From: Gammaproteobacteria bacterium
GTDB lineage: Bacteria; Pseudomonadota; Gammaproteobacteria; Pseudomonadales; Cellvibrionaceae
Assembly (NCBI GenBank): GCA_005801205.1
Contig: SYDJ01000057.1
Span: 1-34,611, forward strand
DNA length: 34,611 bases
Direction: 5' to 3'
Shown here: piece by piece, positions 24,701 through 31,969 of the stretch
How positions within the stretch are numbered: the first letter of the stretch is position 1
How the letters are laid out: each line of letters opens with the position of its first letter
Notes under the pieces: generated by a model
Seen by the model: the letters and a program-made list of their open reading frames with translations, nothing else
Told to the model about the DNA's origin: nothing
Database searches by the model: none
Translations under genes and position numbers: made by a program

Positions 24701-25564
24701 ATGAGCAATAAATTTTCCAGCGACACCAGAAATCACAATTTGAATAGTGAAAGCCAACACAAAGCACGCAAACGTTTTGGGCAAAACTTTTTAATTGATC
24801 ACGGTATTATTCGCGACATAGTGCGCGCCGTGCATCCGCATAAAGAGGATGTGATTGTAGAAATTGGCCCAGGCAAAGGTGCCATTACCCAGTTGTTAGC
24901 AGACTCCTGCGATAACGTGAGTGTCATTGAGCTTGACCGCGATTTAGTACCTTGGTTAAAAGTGAAATTTGAAAAGCACCCCAACTTTCAGCTATTCCAA
25001 GCGGATGCATTGCAATTTGATTTTGCGCAGCTTGTTAAAGACGATAAGCCAATTCGTATCGTCGGCAACTTACCCTATAACATTTCCACGCCGCTAATTT
25101 TTCATTTGCTGAGCTATTCAACCCAAGTGAGCGACATGCATTTCATGTTGCAAACTGAAGTAGTGAAACGCATGGCCGCGCAGGCTGGTGATAGTGCTTA
25201 TGGCCGTTTAGGCATTATGGTGCAATATTATTGTGCGGTAGAAAACTTATTTGAAGTGCCGCCTACTTCATTTGACCCTGCGCCTAAAGTGGATTCAGCG
25301 ATTGTGCGCTTGGTTCCCTATCAAGATTTGCCGCACAAAGCGACCAATATCAAAACTTTGGAAAAGCTCGTTAACGTTGCTTTTCAACAGCGCCGTAAAA
25401 CACTGCGCAATGCGCTTAAGCAATTGCTTGCGCCTGAAATTATTGAACAGTTGCCAATTGATACCTCTGCGCGGGCAGAAGAAATAAGTTTGGCAGAATA
25501 TGTGGCTACCAGTAATTTACTGGATAGTCTTTCACTTAATACAGATGCTGTACCCAATAGCTAA
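24701..25564 (+). CDS. rsmA: 16S rRNA (adenine1518/1519-N6) dimethyltransferase RsmA (KsgA)
   Basis: RsmA dimethylates two adjacent adenosines near the 3' end of 16S rRNA, using S-adenosylmethionine, as a late step in small-subunit assembly. The 287-residue protein shows KRFGQNFLID, motif I VEIGPGKGAIT (53-63), ELDRDL, and the catalytic NLPYN at 123-127. The C-terminal FQQRRKTLRNAL is also a family hallmark. The first 20 residues are polar and not conserved. The gene starts 3 bp after pdxA and is followed by apaG after 3 bp. Confidence 0.97.
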   Translation: MSNKFSSDTRNHNLNSESQHKARKRFGQNFLIDHGIIRDIVRAVHPHKEDVIVEIGPGKGAITQLLADSCDNVSVIELDRDLVPWLKVKFEKHPNFQLFQADALQFDFAQLVKDDKPIRIVGNLPYNISTPLIFHLLSYSTQVSDMHFMLQTEVVKRMAAQAGDSAYGRLGIMVQYYCAVENLFEVPPTSFDPAPKVDSAIVRLVPYQDLPHKATNIKTLEKLVNVAFQQRRKTLRNALKQLLAPEIIEQLPIDTSARAEEISLAEYVATSNLLDSLSLNTDAVPNS

Positions 25565-25567
25565 TTT

Positions 25568-25936
25568 ATGTCTAATAAAATTTTAGTCAGCGTAAAAACC
25601 AATTATATGGCAGATCAAACTCTGCCAAAGCAGCGTTATGTGTACTCGTACACCATTACGATTGCCAATGAAGGCGATGAGCCCGCACAATTAATTAGCC
25701 GTCATTGGTTAATTCGTGATGCCAAAGATAACCTGCAAGAAGTGCAGGGGATTGGTGTTGTTGGCGAGCAGCCGCATATTGTACCGGGCACAAGTTACAC
25801 CTACACCAGCGGAGTGGTGCTCGAAACTGAAACCGGTATTATGGAAGGCACTTATCACATGCGCGCAGATAGCGGCGCAATGTTTGATGCTGAAATTCCA
25901 GCTTTTGCACTAGTGCCTCCGCACGCGGTACATTAA
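25568..25936 (+). CDS. apaG: ApaG protein (Co2+/Mg2+ efflux-associated family)
   Basis: ApaG is a small beta-sandwich protein of still unclear function, linked genetically to cobalt resistance in Salmonella. The 122-residue protein has the family pattern RYVYSYTITIANEGDEPAQL, SRHWLIRDA, GVGVVGEQP-like IGVVGEQPHIVPGTSYTY, and the end DAEIPAFAL. It lies between rsmA and apaH in the usual order. Its 3' end is part of a 26-bp tandem duplication that runs past the stop codon. Confidence 0.95.
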   Translation: MSNKILVSVKTNYMADQTLPKQRYVYSYTITIANEGDEPAQLISRHWLIRDAKDNLQEVQGIGVVGEQPHIVPGTSYTYTSGVVLETETGIMEGTYHMRADSGAMFDAEIPAFALVPPHAVH

Positions 25937-25965
25937 GAGTGCCCCCGCACGCGATTCATTAAAGG
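25914..25965 (+). repeat. 26-bp tandem duplication over the apaG stop
   Basis: Positions 25914-25939 (starting TGCCTCCGCACGCG) and 25940-25965 (starting TGCCCCCGCACGCG) match at 21 of 26 bases, with the apaG TAA in the first copy and an equivalent TAA in the second. It looks like an old tail duplication that lengthened the apaG-apaH spacer. The second copy provides AAAGG upstream of apaH. Confidence 0.6.
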
Positions 25966-25977
25966 TTTTTCATTCTT

Positions 25978-26790
25978 ATGGCCACATATGCAATTGGTGA
26001 TATTCAGGGGTGTTATGAATCGCTCCAATGTCTGCTGGAAAAAATTGCTTTTAATCCTGAGCTAGATACCTTGTGGCTGGTTGGCGATTTAATTAATCGC
26101 GGCCCAGATTCCCTTGCAACCCTCCGATATTTATATTCCATTCGCAGCGCCGTTGAATTTGTTTTAGGGAATCATGATTTACATTTTTTAGCTGTTGCCT
26201 ATGGCCTTCGCAAAAAAAGCCAGAGCGATACGCTTGAGCCCTTGTTAAATGCCCCAGATCGACAAGAACTCATTGATTGGTTAATTCAAGGTAAGTTGCT
26301 GCATACCGATGAGCGCTTGGGGTTTACTATGGTGCACGCAGGCATTCCACCTATGTGGTCGCTACATCAAGCCCAAGCCCATGCCCGCGAAGTAGAAGCC
26401 GTATTGCAAAGCCGATACTGTCGCGATTTTTTGAGCAGTATGTACGGTAATCAACCTAATCGTTGGAAAAATAAATTAATTGGTTTGGATCGCCTGCGCA
26501 TAATCACCAATTATTTTACACGGATGCGTTTTTGTACCGATGAGGGCACGTTGGAACTAGAAACCAAAGAAAGTATAGCGGCGGCGCCACTCGGCTTTGC
26601 ACCTTGGTTCTCATTTCCTAAACGAGAAACACGCAACGATAAAATTATTTTTGGTCACTGGGCTGCGCTTGAAGGCAATGCTAATACCCCCAATATTTAT
26701 GCGCTCGATACCGGTTGTGTATGGGGTGGTGCACTGACTGCGTTGCGTTTAGACGATGAACGTTTGTTCAAGTGTTTTTGTGATGCTTAA
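25978..26790 (+). CDS. apaH: Symmetrical bis(5'-nucleosyl)-tetraphosphatase ApaH
   Basis: ApaH hydrolyses Ap4A to two ADP and also removes Np4 caps from RNA in E. coli. The 270-residue protein carries the metallophosphatase motifs GDIQGCYESL (Asp8), VGDLINRGPDS (Asp37) and LGNHDLHFL (Asn65-His66), then MVHAGIPPMW and IIFGHWAALEG. Length agrees with the family. It is the last gene of the conserved cluster, 41 bp after apaG; AAAGG is 13 nt before the ATG, somewhat far. Confidence 0.97.
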   Translation: MATYAIGDIQGCYESLQCLLEKIAFNPELDTLWLVGDLINRGPDSLATLRYLYSIRSAVEFVLGNHDLHFLAVAYGLRKKSQSDTLEPLLNAPDRQELIDWLIQGKLLHTDERLGFTMVHAGIPPMWSLHQAQAHAREVEAVLQSRYCRDFLSSMYGNQPNRWKNKLIGLDRLRIITNYFTRMRFCTDEGTLELETKESIAAAPLGFAPWFSFPKRETRNDKIIFGHWAALEGNANTPNIYALDTGCVWGGALTALRLDDERLFKCFCDA

Positions 26791-26922
26791 CTCACACCAG
26801 TAAAATTTCATTCATTTTACATTCAGTCACAACTGCTAACCTGCTCCCGCATTCAAAGCCAATGGATTTTTATCCTGGATTTGACCTATCCGTTTTATCG
26901 TTTTATTTTTAAGGAAGTTTTT

Positions 26923-27669
26923 ATGAAATTTAAATTACTTGTTGCCGCGTTAGGCGTAGCTGGTTCTTGTTTTGCAATTGCCGATACTTATCAAGCAGAA
27001 GTAGGTGCCAAAGCGGCGCGTTGGGACTTAGATGGAGTCAATAGTAGTTTGAATAGTTATACCGCTAACGGGAAATACTATTTTAATGCTGTAAAAACTG
27101 ACAATTTACCTTTGGCAGAAGCTGCATATCTGGGTAAAAACAGTAATGCATTTTTAAATCTTACTCGTCAGTATGGCCACGGATATGTCGCTGATGTTAA
27201 AAAATATTCTGCTGGCGTTGAAGTTTATATTCCAGAAAACTTCCTTTACATTAGGGTGGAAGGTGTTCATCGGCGATATGAATGGGATTCCGACACCAGC
27301 GCACTCACAACTATAGGCCTTACGCCACTTGATGGTTTGCGCGTAAGCACCAGTTGGGATAGTGATGAAAGCTATAACGCCAATGTGGATGCAAAATATG
27401 TTGCTGCGCTTGGCAATGACCACTATATAAATGTAGAAGCAAGTCTTGCTGATACAGATTGGGGCACGTTTAAAGCGATTGGCGGTGATTATTATTTTGA
27501 TAACACTTTCAGCGTAGGTGCCGAGGTTACTGATAACGACAACGGGACAAATTATGCGGTTCGCACGCGTAAATTTTTCACCGAGCAATGTAGCGGCGAT
27601 CTAGCGTACATCGACTCTGATTTTGGCAATGGCAATGCAGTGGCTCTGGGGGTAAATTACAGATTTTAA
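26923..27669 (+). CDS. Small porin-like outer-membrane beta-barrel protein
   Basis: The 248-residue protein has a signal peptide (MKFKLLVAALGVAGSCFAIA, cleavage probably after CFA or IAD) and alternating beta strands with aromatic residues (YTANGKYYFNAV, YSAGVEVYIPENFLYIRVEG, FKAIGGDYYFDNTFSVGAEV). It ends LGVNYRF; a C-terminal Phe is the usual BAM recognition signal. It may belong to the 'putative general porin' group of Pseudomonas-like bacteria, but the substrate is unknown. ATG 26923 is chosen because AAGGAAG lies 5 nt upstream and the signal peptide starts there; an upstream in-frame start at 26881 adds nothing recognisable. It is followed by a strong terminator. Confidence 0.75.
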   Translation: MKFKLLVAALGVAGSCFAIADTYQAEVGAKAARWDLDGVNSSLNSYTANGKYYFNAVKTDNLPLAEAAYLGKNSNAFLNLTRQYGHGYVADVKKYSAGVEVYIPENFLYIRVEGVHRRYEWDSDTSALTTIGLTPLDGLRVSTSWDSDESYNANVDAKYVAALGNDHYINVEASLADTDWGTFKAIGGDYYFDNTFSVGAEVTDNDNGTNYAVRTRKFFTEQCSGDLAYIDSDFGNGNAVALGVNYRF

Positions 27670-27683
27670 GATGTTTAAGGAAT

Positions 27684-27716
27684 CTAAAAAGGCCAGCAAT
27701 TTGCTGGCCTTTTTAG
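27684..27716. terminator. Bidirectional rho-independent terminator
   Basis: CTAAAAAGGCCAGC, loop AATTT, GCTGGCCTTTTTAG: a perfect 14-bp stem with a GC core and A/T flanks. It lies between the porin-like gene and the convergent PA3496-like gene and can serve both. Confidence 0.9.
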
Positions 27717-27789
27717 TTTTGCGTTGCAGATCCAGCTTTCTAAGGGCTTATAAGGCTTCTGTTTGCGTTAAACCGAAGCCTTTGAGGGG

Positions 27790-27993
27790 TTAAAAATCGA
27801 GATCTGAAATATCATCGTAACCGAGTTGGTCTTTAATGCGCTTGCGTTCTAGGCGGTCTTCCAGTTTGCGGCGCATTTCAAGGGTGTGTTGGCTGGCTTC
27901 TTTGCCGGTTAGCTTGGGGGCTGGATCATCCTCAACTTCCATACTTGCATCGCCAATTAAATCCGAATCTTGAGTGTCTACATCAACAGACAT
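27790..27993 (-). CDS. Small acidic/basic protein, PA3496 family (putative envelope integrity)
   Basis: From ATG 27993 the protein has 67 residues: an acidic N-terminal half (MSVDVDTQDSDLIGD) and a strongly charged helix ending RRKLEDRLERKRIKDQLGYD then DISDLDF. The charged helix followed by LGYDD resembles the PA3496 family of small proteins, tentatively linked to the envelope in Pseudomonas; the role is unknown to me. The start is decided by GGAG 7 nt upstream; a longer frame to 28050 has no such site. No signal peptide or membrane segment is seen. Confidence 0.65.
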   Translation of the reverse strand: MSVDVDTQDSDLIGDASMEVEDDPAPKLTGKEASQHTLEMRRKLEDRLERKRIKDQLGYDDISDLDF

Positions 27994-28186
27994 GTGAGTG
28001 CTCCAGGTAACAGGTTGGTGTGGATAAATTTGACCCGCGCTATTTACCATAGGCTAAATTAAAAAAAAAGAAAAATATTAAAAAGTGCCCTAGTTTTTTT
28101 CTTTTGGCTCCTCTGGGGATTAATCGCTAGCGAGGGTTAAACTCCCCGTGGCTTGCTAGGGAATAGATTTTTGGAACAAAAATATA

Positions 28187-28246
28187 CCTCGCTGGCTGCG
28201 GCGAGGCGTTTAATTCAGAAGCAATCCATAATTCCACCTCTATAAT
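28187..28246 (+). promoter_or_regulatory. Promoter region of rimB-rimK
   Basis: A consensus -10 TATAAT lies at 28241-28246, 32 bp before the rimB start, though the -35 is poor. Upstream is a hairpin, CCTCGC (28187-28192) with GCGAGG (28201-28206). CCTCGCTGGC (28187-28196) also pairs with GCTAGCGAGG (28126-28135), an alternative fold. An A-rich tract (28059-28079) lies farther up in this roughly 285-bp divergent gap, in which I see no gene. Confidence 0.45.
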
Positions 28247-28278
28247 GACGGGGTTCTTAAATAAGTGAGGTGTTGAGA

Positions 28279-28749
28279 GTGGCAGAGTTGCAAGCGGACA
28301 TGCAGAAAGCCGTTATCGGCTGGCGCGAATGGGTTGGTTTACCCGATTTGGCCATTGCGCATATCAAAGCCAAGGTAGATACAGGTGCGAAAACCAGTGC
28401 GCTGCATGCCTTTTACGTGCAGCCCTTTGAGCGCGACGGGAAGTCTTGGGTACGGTTTGGTGTGCATCCGCTGCAAGGCACGGCTGAGCAGGTGATTGAA
28501 TGCGAAGCGCCTGTTAAAGATGTTCGCCGCGTGACCGACTCTGGCGGCCATGCCGAGATGCGCCCTGTGATTGAAACTACCCTTTTGGTGCAGGGCGAGA
28601 GGCGGCTTATAGAGCTCACCCTTACCGATCGTGAAAATATGTTGTTCCGTATGTTGCTAGGCCGCAGCGCGCTGAAACGGCGGTTTGTGGTGGATAGCGG
28701 CAAATCCTTTTTATTGGGTGGGAATAAGTCCCAGCCTGTTCTTGAATGA
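28279..28749 (+). CDS. rimB: RimB-like retropepsin-type protease (Zn_protease family)
   Basis: The protein (about 156 aa) belongs to the 'putative ATP-dependent zinc protease' family, now seen as retropepsin-like: KVDTGAKTSALHA holds the Asp-Thr-Gly active-site triad, followed by FRMLLGRSAL and a RRFVVDSGKSFLLG end. In Pseudomonas, RimB acts with RimK and RimA in modifying ribosomal protein S6, probably trimming glutamate tails. The GTG at 28279 is preferred because GAGG lies 8 nt upstream; GTG 28270 and ATG 28300 are alternatives. rimK follows by 57 bp. No rimA is adjacent here. Confidence 0.85.
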   Translation: MAELQADMQKAVIGWREWVGLPDLAIAHIKAKVDTGAKTSALHAFYVQPFERDGKSWVRFGVHPLQGTAEQVIECEAPVKDVRRVTDSGGHAEMRPVIETTLLVQGERRLIELTLTDRENMLFRMLLGRSALKRRFVVDSGKSFLLGGNKSQPVLE

Positions 28750-28806
28750 TCCATAAGGCTTGGTTAATCCACCGTTTTTGGGTCAGTTCGTCTTTTTAGG
28801 TTTTTT

Positions 28807-29712
28807 ATGAAAATAGCTATTTTGTCGCGTAATCGTCACCTCTACTCTACCAAGCGTTTGGTGGAAGCTTGTCTTGCTCGCGGTCACGAAGTACGTGTCA
28901 TCGATATTCTCAAGTGCTACATGGATATTACCTCATCCAACCCCTCTATTTGGTACATGGGCGAGGAGTTGCAAGGCTTTGATGCGGTTATCCCGCGCAT
29001 AGGTGCCTCGGTAACGCATTACGGTTTGGCGGTCATTCGCCAATTTGAAATGATGGGTGTTTACTGCCTCACCGAATCTGTCGCGCTGGGTCGTTCACGG
29101 GATAAGTTGCGTGCCTTGCAGCTGCTTTCTCGCAAAGGGATTGGCCTACCGAAAACCAGCTTCGCCTACAACGTTCACGATACGAAGGAGCTGATCAAGC
29201 TCGTCGGTGGAGCACCTTTAGTACTTAAGCTGTGCGAAGGAACGCAAGGCCGTGGGATCGTATTGGCCGAGACCTCCAAGGCAGCAGAGAGCGTGATTGA
29301 GGCTTTCCGCGAGCTACGCGCCGAGTTTCTGGTGCAAGAGTTTATTAAAGAGGCCAATGGCAGCGATGTTCGCTGTTTTGTGGTGGGCGGTAAAATTGTG
29401 GCTGCCATGCAGCGCACGGCACAGGAGGGCGAGTTCCGCTCTAACCTGCATCGCGGTGGCAGCGCCAAGATCACCAAACTAACACCTGCGGAACGCACTA
29501 CAGCTATAAAGGCTGCACAGACTATGGGCTTACAAGTAGCGGGGGTAGATTTATTGCGATCAAGCCGTGGGCCCTTGGTGATGGAAGTAAATTCATCGCC
29601 AGGTCTAGAGGGCATTGAAGCTACTACCAAGAAAGACATTGCCGATTTGATTGTGGCCTTTATCGAAGAAAACGCGCGGCCGAATAACAATAAAACCAAG
29701 GGCAGGGGTTAA
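28807..29712 (+). CDS. rimK: Ribosomal protein S6--L-glutamate ligase RimK
   Basis: RimK is an ATP-grasp ligase that adds glutamate residues to the C-terminus of ribosomal protein S6 in the cytoplasm. The 301-residue protein has the family start [21 protein letters not shown]-grasp blocks [19 protein letters not shown] and [32 protein letters not shown], and the metal-binding end [14 protein letters not shown]. Length matches E. coli RimK (300 aa). It follows rimB on the same strand, and a hairpin region ends the unit. Confidence 0.96.
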   Translation: MKIAILSRNRHLYSTKRLVEACLARGHEVRVIDILKCYMDITSSNPSIWYMGEELQGFDAVIPRIGASVTHYGLAVIRQFEMMGVYCLTESVALGRSRDKLRALQLLSRKGIGLPKTSFAYNVHDTKELIKLVGGAPLVLKLCEGTQGRGIVLAETSKAAESVIEAFRELRAEFLVQEFIKEANGSDVRCFVVGGKIVAAMQRTAQEGEFRSNLHRGGSAKITKLTPAERTTAIKAAQTMGLQVAGVDLLRSSRGPLVMEVNSSPGLEGIEATTKKDIADLIVAFIEENARPNNNKTKGRG

Positions 29713-29713
29713 G

Positions 29714-29765
29714 CTCCAAGCCCCTTTTTCAATAAGGGGCATGCACGTTCAAAAAGGGGCTGGAG
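29714..29765. terminator. Terminator region between rimK and the lipoprotein hydrolase gene, with two alternative stems
   Basis: CTCCAAGCCCCTTTTT (29714-29729) can pair with AAAAAGGGGCTGGAG (29751-29765), or its GCCCCTT can pair with AAGGGGC at 29734-29740. The two folds exclude each other. Position between convergent genes suggests a bidirectional terminator. Confidence 0.6.
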
Positions 29766-29785
29766 TGTCGTTCTGATTGAAGGAT

Positions 29786-30802
29786 TTAGTGCGAGGCGAT
29801 GAATTCAGAAGTTAGCTGCTGCCATGTGTTAACGAAGTTTTGATTCTGCCAAATATCACCGTGGCCATAACCGTTGTAAAGATAAAAACTCACATTGGCC
29901 TTCTGGCTAATTAAACGGTCGTTCATTTCCTGCCCATTCCAAGGCGGCACAACATCATCCGAGCCCCCTTGAAACAAGTGAACCTTATTGACCGAAGGCA
30001 AAATGGCAAAATGTAAAGGCGAACTAGCGAGTATCCTTTCCCTTGTTTGGTCGATTGTTTTGCCGGTAAAAAATTGACAAGTGTATTGGCTACCGTAACG
30101 ATCGCGTACTTGCTGACGGTAAAAGTCCACCGGGCTTGCGCCCGCTACAACCGTGTCTACACGTTTATCGCGCTCGCCTAAAAGTAGCGCCACGTTACCG
30201 CCACGGCTATACCCCATCACCAATATTTTATCCATTTTTGCCCTAGGCTCTGTTGCTTCCACAACATTCATTAGCGCAATCGTATCGTCAGTCGCGCAAT
30301 CATAGGCATCGCAAAAATCGCCCTCTGCAAAAAAATTTTGGTTTTTGTAGCGTAAGTAGCGTCCACGAAAAGCAGGTACTACTAGCACTGAGTCACTTTT
30401 ATAGTCACGGAGGCTATTATCCATCGTCATAGATGGGTTAGCTTGGTTTAACCCGTCAACAGTCACAACGACTGGTAGCGGTTTTGTGAGAATTGCGCTG
30501 GGTGTGATGACGGCCCCGAAATGGAAATTGCTGCCAACTTTATGTTTGTAAATCCGTATGTGGTAGTTGGGTTGTGAATCTTCATAAGCGAGGCTGACTT
30601 CTTTTGCAGATAGGTCACGCTGCGCCCAGGTGGTTTTAACGCGATTGAGGTCTTCATCCGTAACTGCACGGAAACTAAATACTTCCGAAGGTGTGGTGGT
30701 TGATGAACTCGTACTTCCACTGCCACTTCCACTGCCACTTCCACCTCCGCATGCGACTAGCAGAAGTGTAAATAGAAGAGATATTAGGTGAGCTATGCGC
30801 AT
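29786..30802 (-). CDS. Lipoprotein alpha/beta hydrolase (S9-like/esterase type)
   Basis: The 338-residue protein has a lipoprotein signal (LLLVAC, Cys18), a Gly-Ser linker (residues 19-30, alternating GS) and a Ser/Thr-rich stretch. An alpha/beta hydrolase domain follows: nucleophile Ser199 in MGYSRGGN, acid Asp282 or Asp283 in FQGGSDDVVPP and His314 in GYGHGD. The domain resembles prolyl-oligopeptidase-type and acetyl-xylan-esterase-like hydrolases, but the substrate is unknown. An envelope location is predicted from the lipobox. The linker DNA is a short tandem repeat. No partner gene is obvious. Confidence 0.82.
   Translation of the reverse strand: MRIAHLISLLFTLLLVACGGGSGSGSGSGSTSSSTTTPSEVFSFRAVTDEDLNRVKTTWAQRDLSAKEVSLAYEDSQPNYHIRIYKHKVGSNFHFGAVITPSAILTKPLPVVVTVDGLNQANPSMTMDNSLRDYKSDSVLVVPAFRGRYLRYKNQNFFAEGDFCDAYDCATDDTIALMNVVEATEPRAKMDKILVMGYSRGGNVALLLGERDKRVDTVVAGASPVDFYRQQVRDRYGSQYTCQFFTGKTIDQTRERILASSPLHFAILPSVNKVHLFQGGSDDVVPPWNGQEMNDRLISQKANVSFYLYNGYGHGDIWQNQNFVNTWQQLTSEFIASH
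30713..30744 (-). repeat. 12-bp tandem repeat encoding the Gly-Ser linker
   Basis: The unit ACTTCCACTGCC occurs twice in full (30713-30724, 30725-30736) and then partially to 30744, encoding alternating Gly-Ser after the lipobox. Unit length is a multiple of three, so slippage would change linker length without a frameshift. Confidence 0.7.
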
Positions 30803-30861
30803 TATTTTCCTTTTCCTGTGACAATGAAACGAGCGATTGGATGTGCAGAAAATCCCAGAAG

Positions 30862-31149
30862 CTATTTTATTTCCGTTGAATTAGCCGACACGTCTTCAGT
30901 GCGAACTTTAGCTGCAAGTTGCCCGCTAAGTTTCCCACTTACCGCCCACGCTATACAAGCTCCCCATGCAACAAAAGAAAATCCCGCTGGAATATTCACA
31001 ATGAAAATCTGTTTGAGATATTTGCGATTGAAGAATAGGGCAAGCAGCGTTGGGATAAACCAAATAATAAATGTTAAGGGAATAACGACTAACCATGCAC
31101 CAAGGCTAGCGGTTGCCAGTTGTTGATAGATTTGATGTAAAAATTCCAT
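30862..31149 (-). CDS. Small membrane protein, superinfection-immunity family-like
   Basis: The 95-residue protein has two hydrophobic segments at about 17-40 and 50-72 and a hydrophilic C-terminus. The segment IIWFIPTLLALFFNRKYLKQIFIVNI then GACIAWAVSG matches the pattern of the superinfection immunity family (named after phage T4 Imm), whose chromosomal members are common and mostly unstudied. The run WFIPTLLALFFNR is the main evidence. No phage genes are nearby, so an antiphage role is not supported by context. The start has only a weak ribosome binding site. Confidence 0.65.
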   Translation of the reverse strand: MEFLHQIYQQLATASLGAWLVVIPLTFIIWFIPTLLALFFNRKYLKQIFIVNIPAGFSFVAWGACIAWAVSGKLSGQLAAKVRTEDVSANSTEIK

Positions 31150-31249
31150 GGTAATTGCTCTGCGTGGAAAACTGACAACACTATGTCATAGGCTTCACAT
31201 TAAGCGCGCAAAAAAATGATTTTAGGTTGAAGTCAGTGATAAACGGCTA

Positions 31250-31969
31250 TTAAATCCCACCAAACAACTGTCGCAATACCTGTACTTGGCGACGGCTCAC
31301 TTCCACTTCTTCGCCGTTATGCATAAGTGCCAACATGCTGCCTGCCGATAAACCCGGTTCTAATTCTTTAATGGCGCTAACGCGAATAATATCGGCGCGG
31401 CTTGCTTTAAAAAATTGTTGCGGATCTAAGCGTAATTCAATTTTGGAAAGAGAGCTGAGTAAAAAACTTTTGCCGTAGGGTGTATAAACTGCGCTGTGAT
31501 TGCCCACGCTTTCAAAGCGGCTAATATCACTGAGCCGAACAATGCGGCTGGTCTCGCCAAATTTCAATAAGAGCCCGTGGCTTTCAGGTAAATAATTAGC
31601 GGTTTGGGTTTTGTTGTTTGGTTTTTCTGCTAATCGCTCCAAGGTTTTGCGTAAGCGCTCTGGGTCGAGCGGCTTTACTAAATAATCTAAGGCATTTAAT
31701 GCAAAGGCATCCAACGCATAGCTATCAAAGGCGGTGCAAAATACAAATTGCAATTCTGGTTTTAGTGTTGCTGCTAGCTCCAGCCCGCTGGTGCCCGGCA
31801 TTTGAATATCTAAAAAAACTAAATCAATGTTTAGTTCGGCCAAAAAGGTTTTCGCTTCATCGGCATTGGTTGCTTCCGCAAGAATGTGTATCTGCGGGTG
31901 CGCACTTAATAAGCGTTTAAGTTCGGCGCGGGCGAGGCGCTCGTCATCCACTATGAGAGTATTAATCAT
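31250..31969 (-). CDS. LytTR-type response regulator
   Basis: The 239-residue protein has a receiver domain (INTLIVDDERLAR; phospho-acceptor Asp54 in VFLDIQMPG; Lys in DYLVKPLD) and a C-terminal LytTR DNA-binding domain (about 130-236; SRFESVGNHSAVYTPYGKSF, FFKASRADIIRV, SRRQVQVLRQLF). ATG 31969 is decided by GGAG 7 nt upstream. It overlaps the end of the kinase gene by 8 bp, indicating coupled translation. It is the last gene of the ABC transporter/kinase/regulator unit. Confidence 0.93.
   Translation of the reverse strand: MINTLIVDDERLARAELKRLLSAHPQIHILAEATNADEAKTFLAELNIDLVFLDIQMPGTSGLELAATLKPELQFVFCTAFDSYALDAFALNALDYLVKPLDPERLRKTLERLAEKPNNKTQTANYLPESHGLLLKFGETSRIVRLSDISRFESVGNHSAVYTPYGKSFLLSSLSKIELRLDPQQFFKASRADIIRVSAIKELEPGLSAGSMLALMHNGEEVEVSRRQVQVLRQLFGGI

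Noticed and set aside
26800-26820. GTAAAAT-N7-ATTTTAC inverted repeat after apaH
   Set aside because: Only 7 AT-rich pairs; likely by chance, although a weak operator or terminator cannot be excluded.
26881-26909. TTGACC-17 bp-TATTTT resembling a sigma-70 promoter before the porin-like gene
   Set aside because: It would start transcription inside the ribosome binding site at 26911-26917, so it cannot serve this gene in the normal way.
27154-27588. 144-codon frame antisense to the porin-like gene
   Set aside because: The sense frame has a signal peptide, a ribosome binding site and a terminal Phe; the antisense frame has none of these.
29175-29699. 174-codon frame antisense to rimK
   Set aside because: It is a shadow of a clearly conserved gene; composition is Ser/Thr/Pro-rich as expected from antisense frames and there is no ribosome binding site.
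30862-31149. A phage remnant around the superinfection-immunity-like gene
   Set aside because: No integrase, phage structural gene or attachment repeat is visible nearby.
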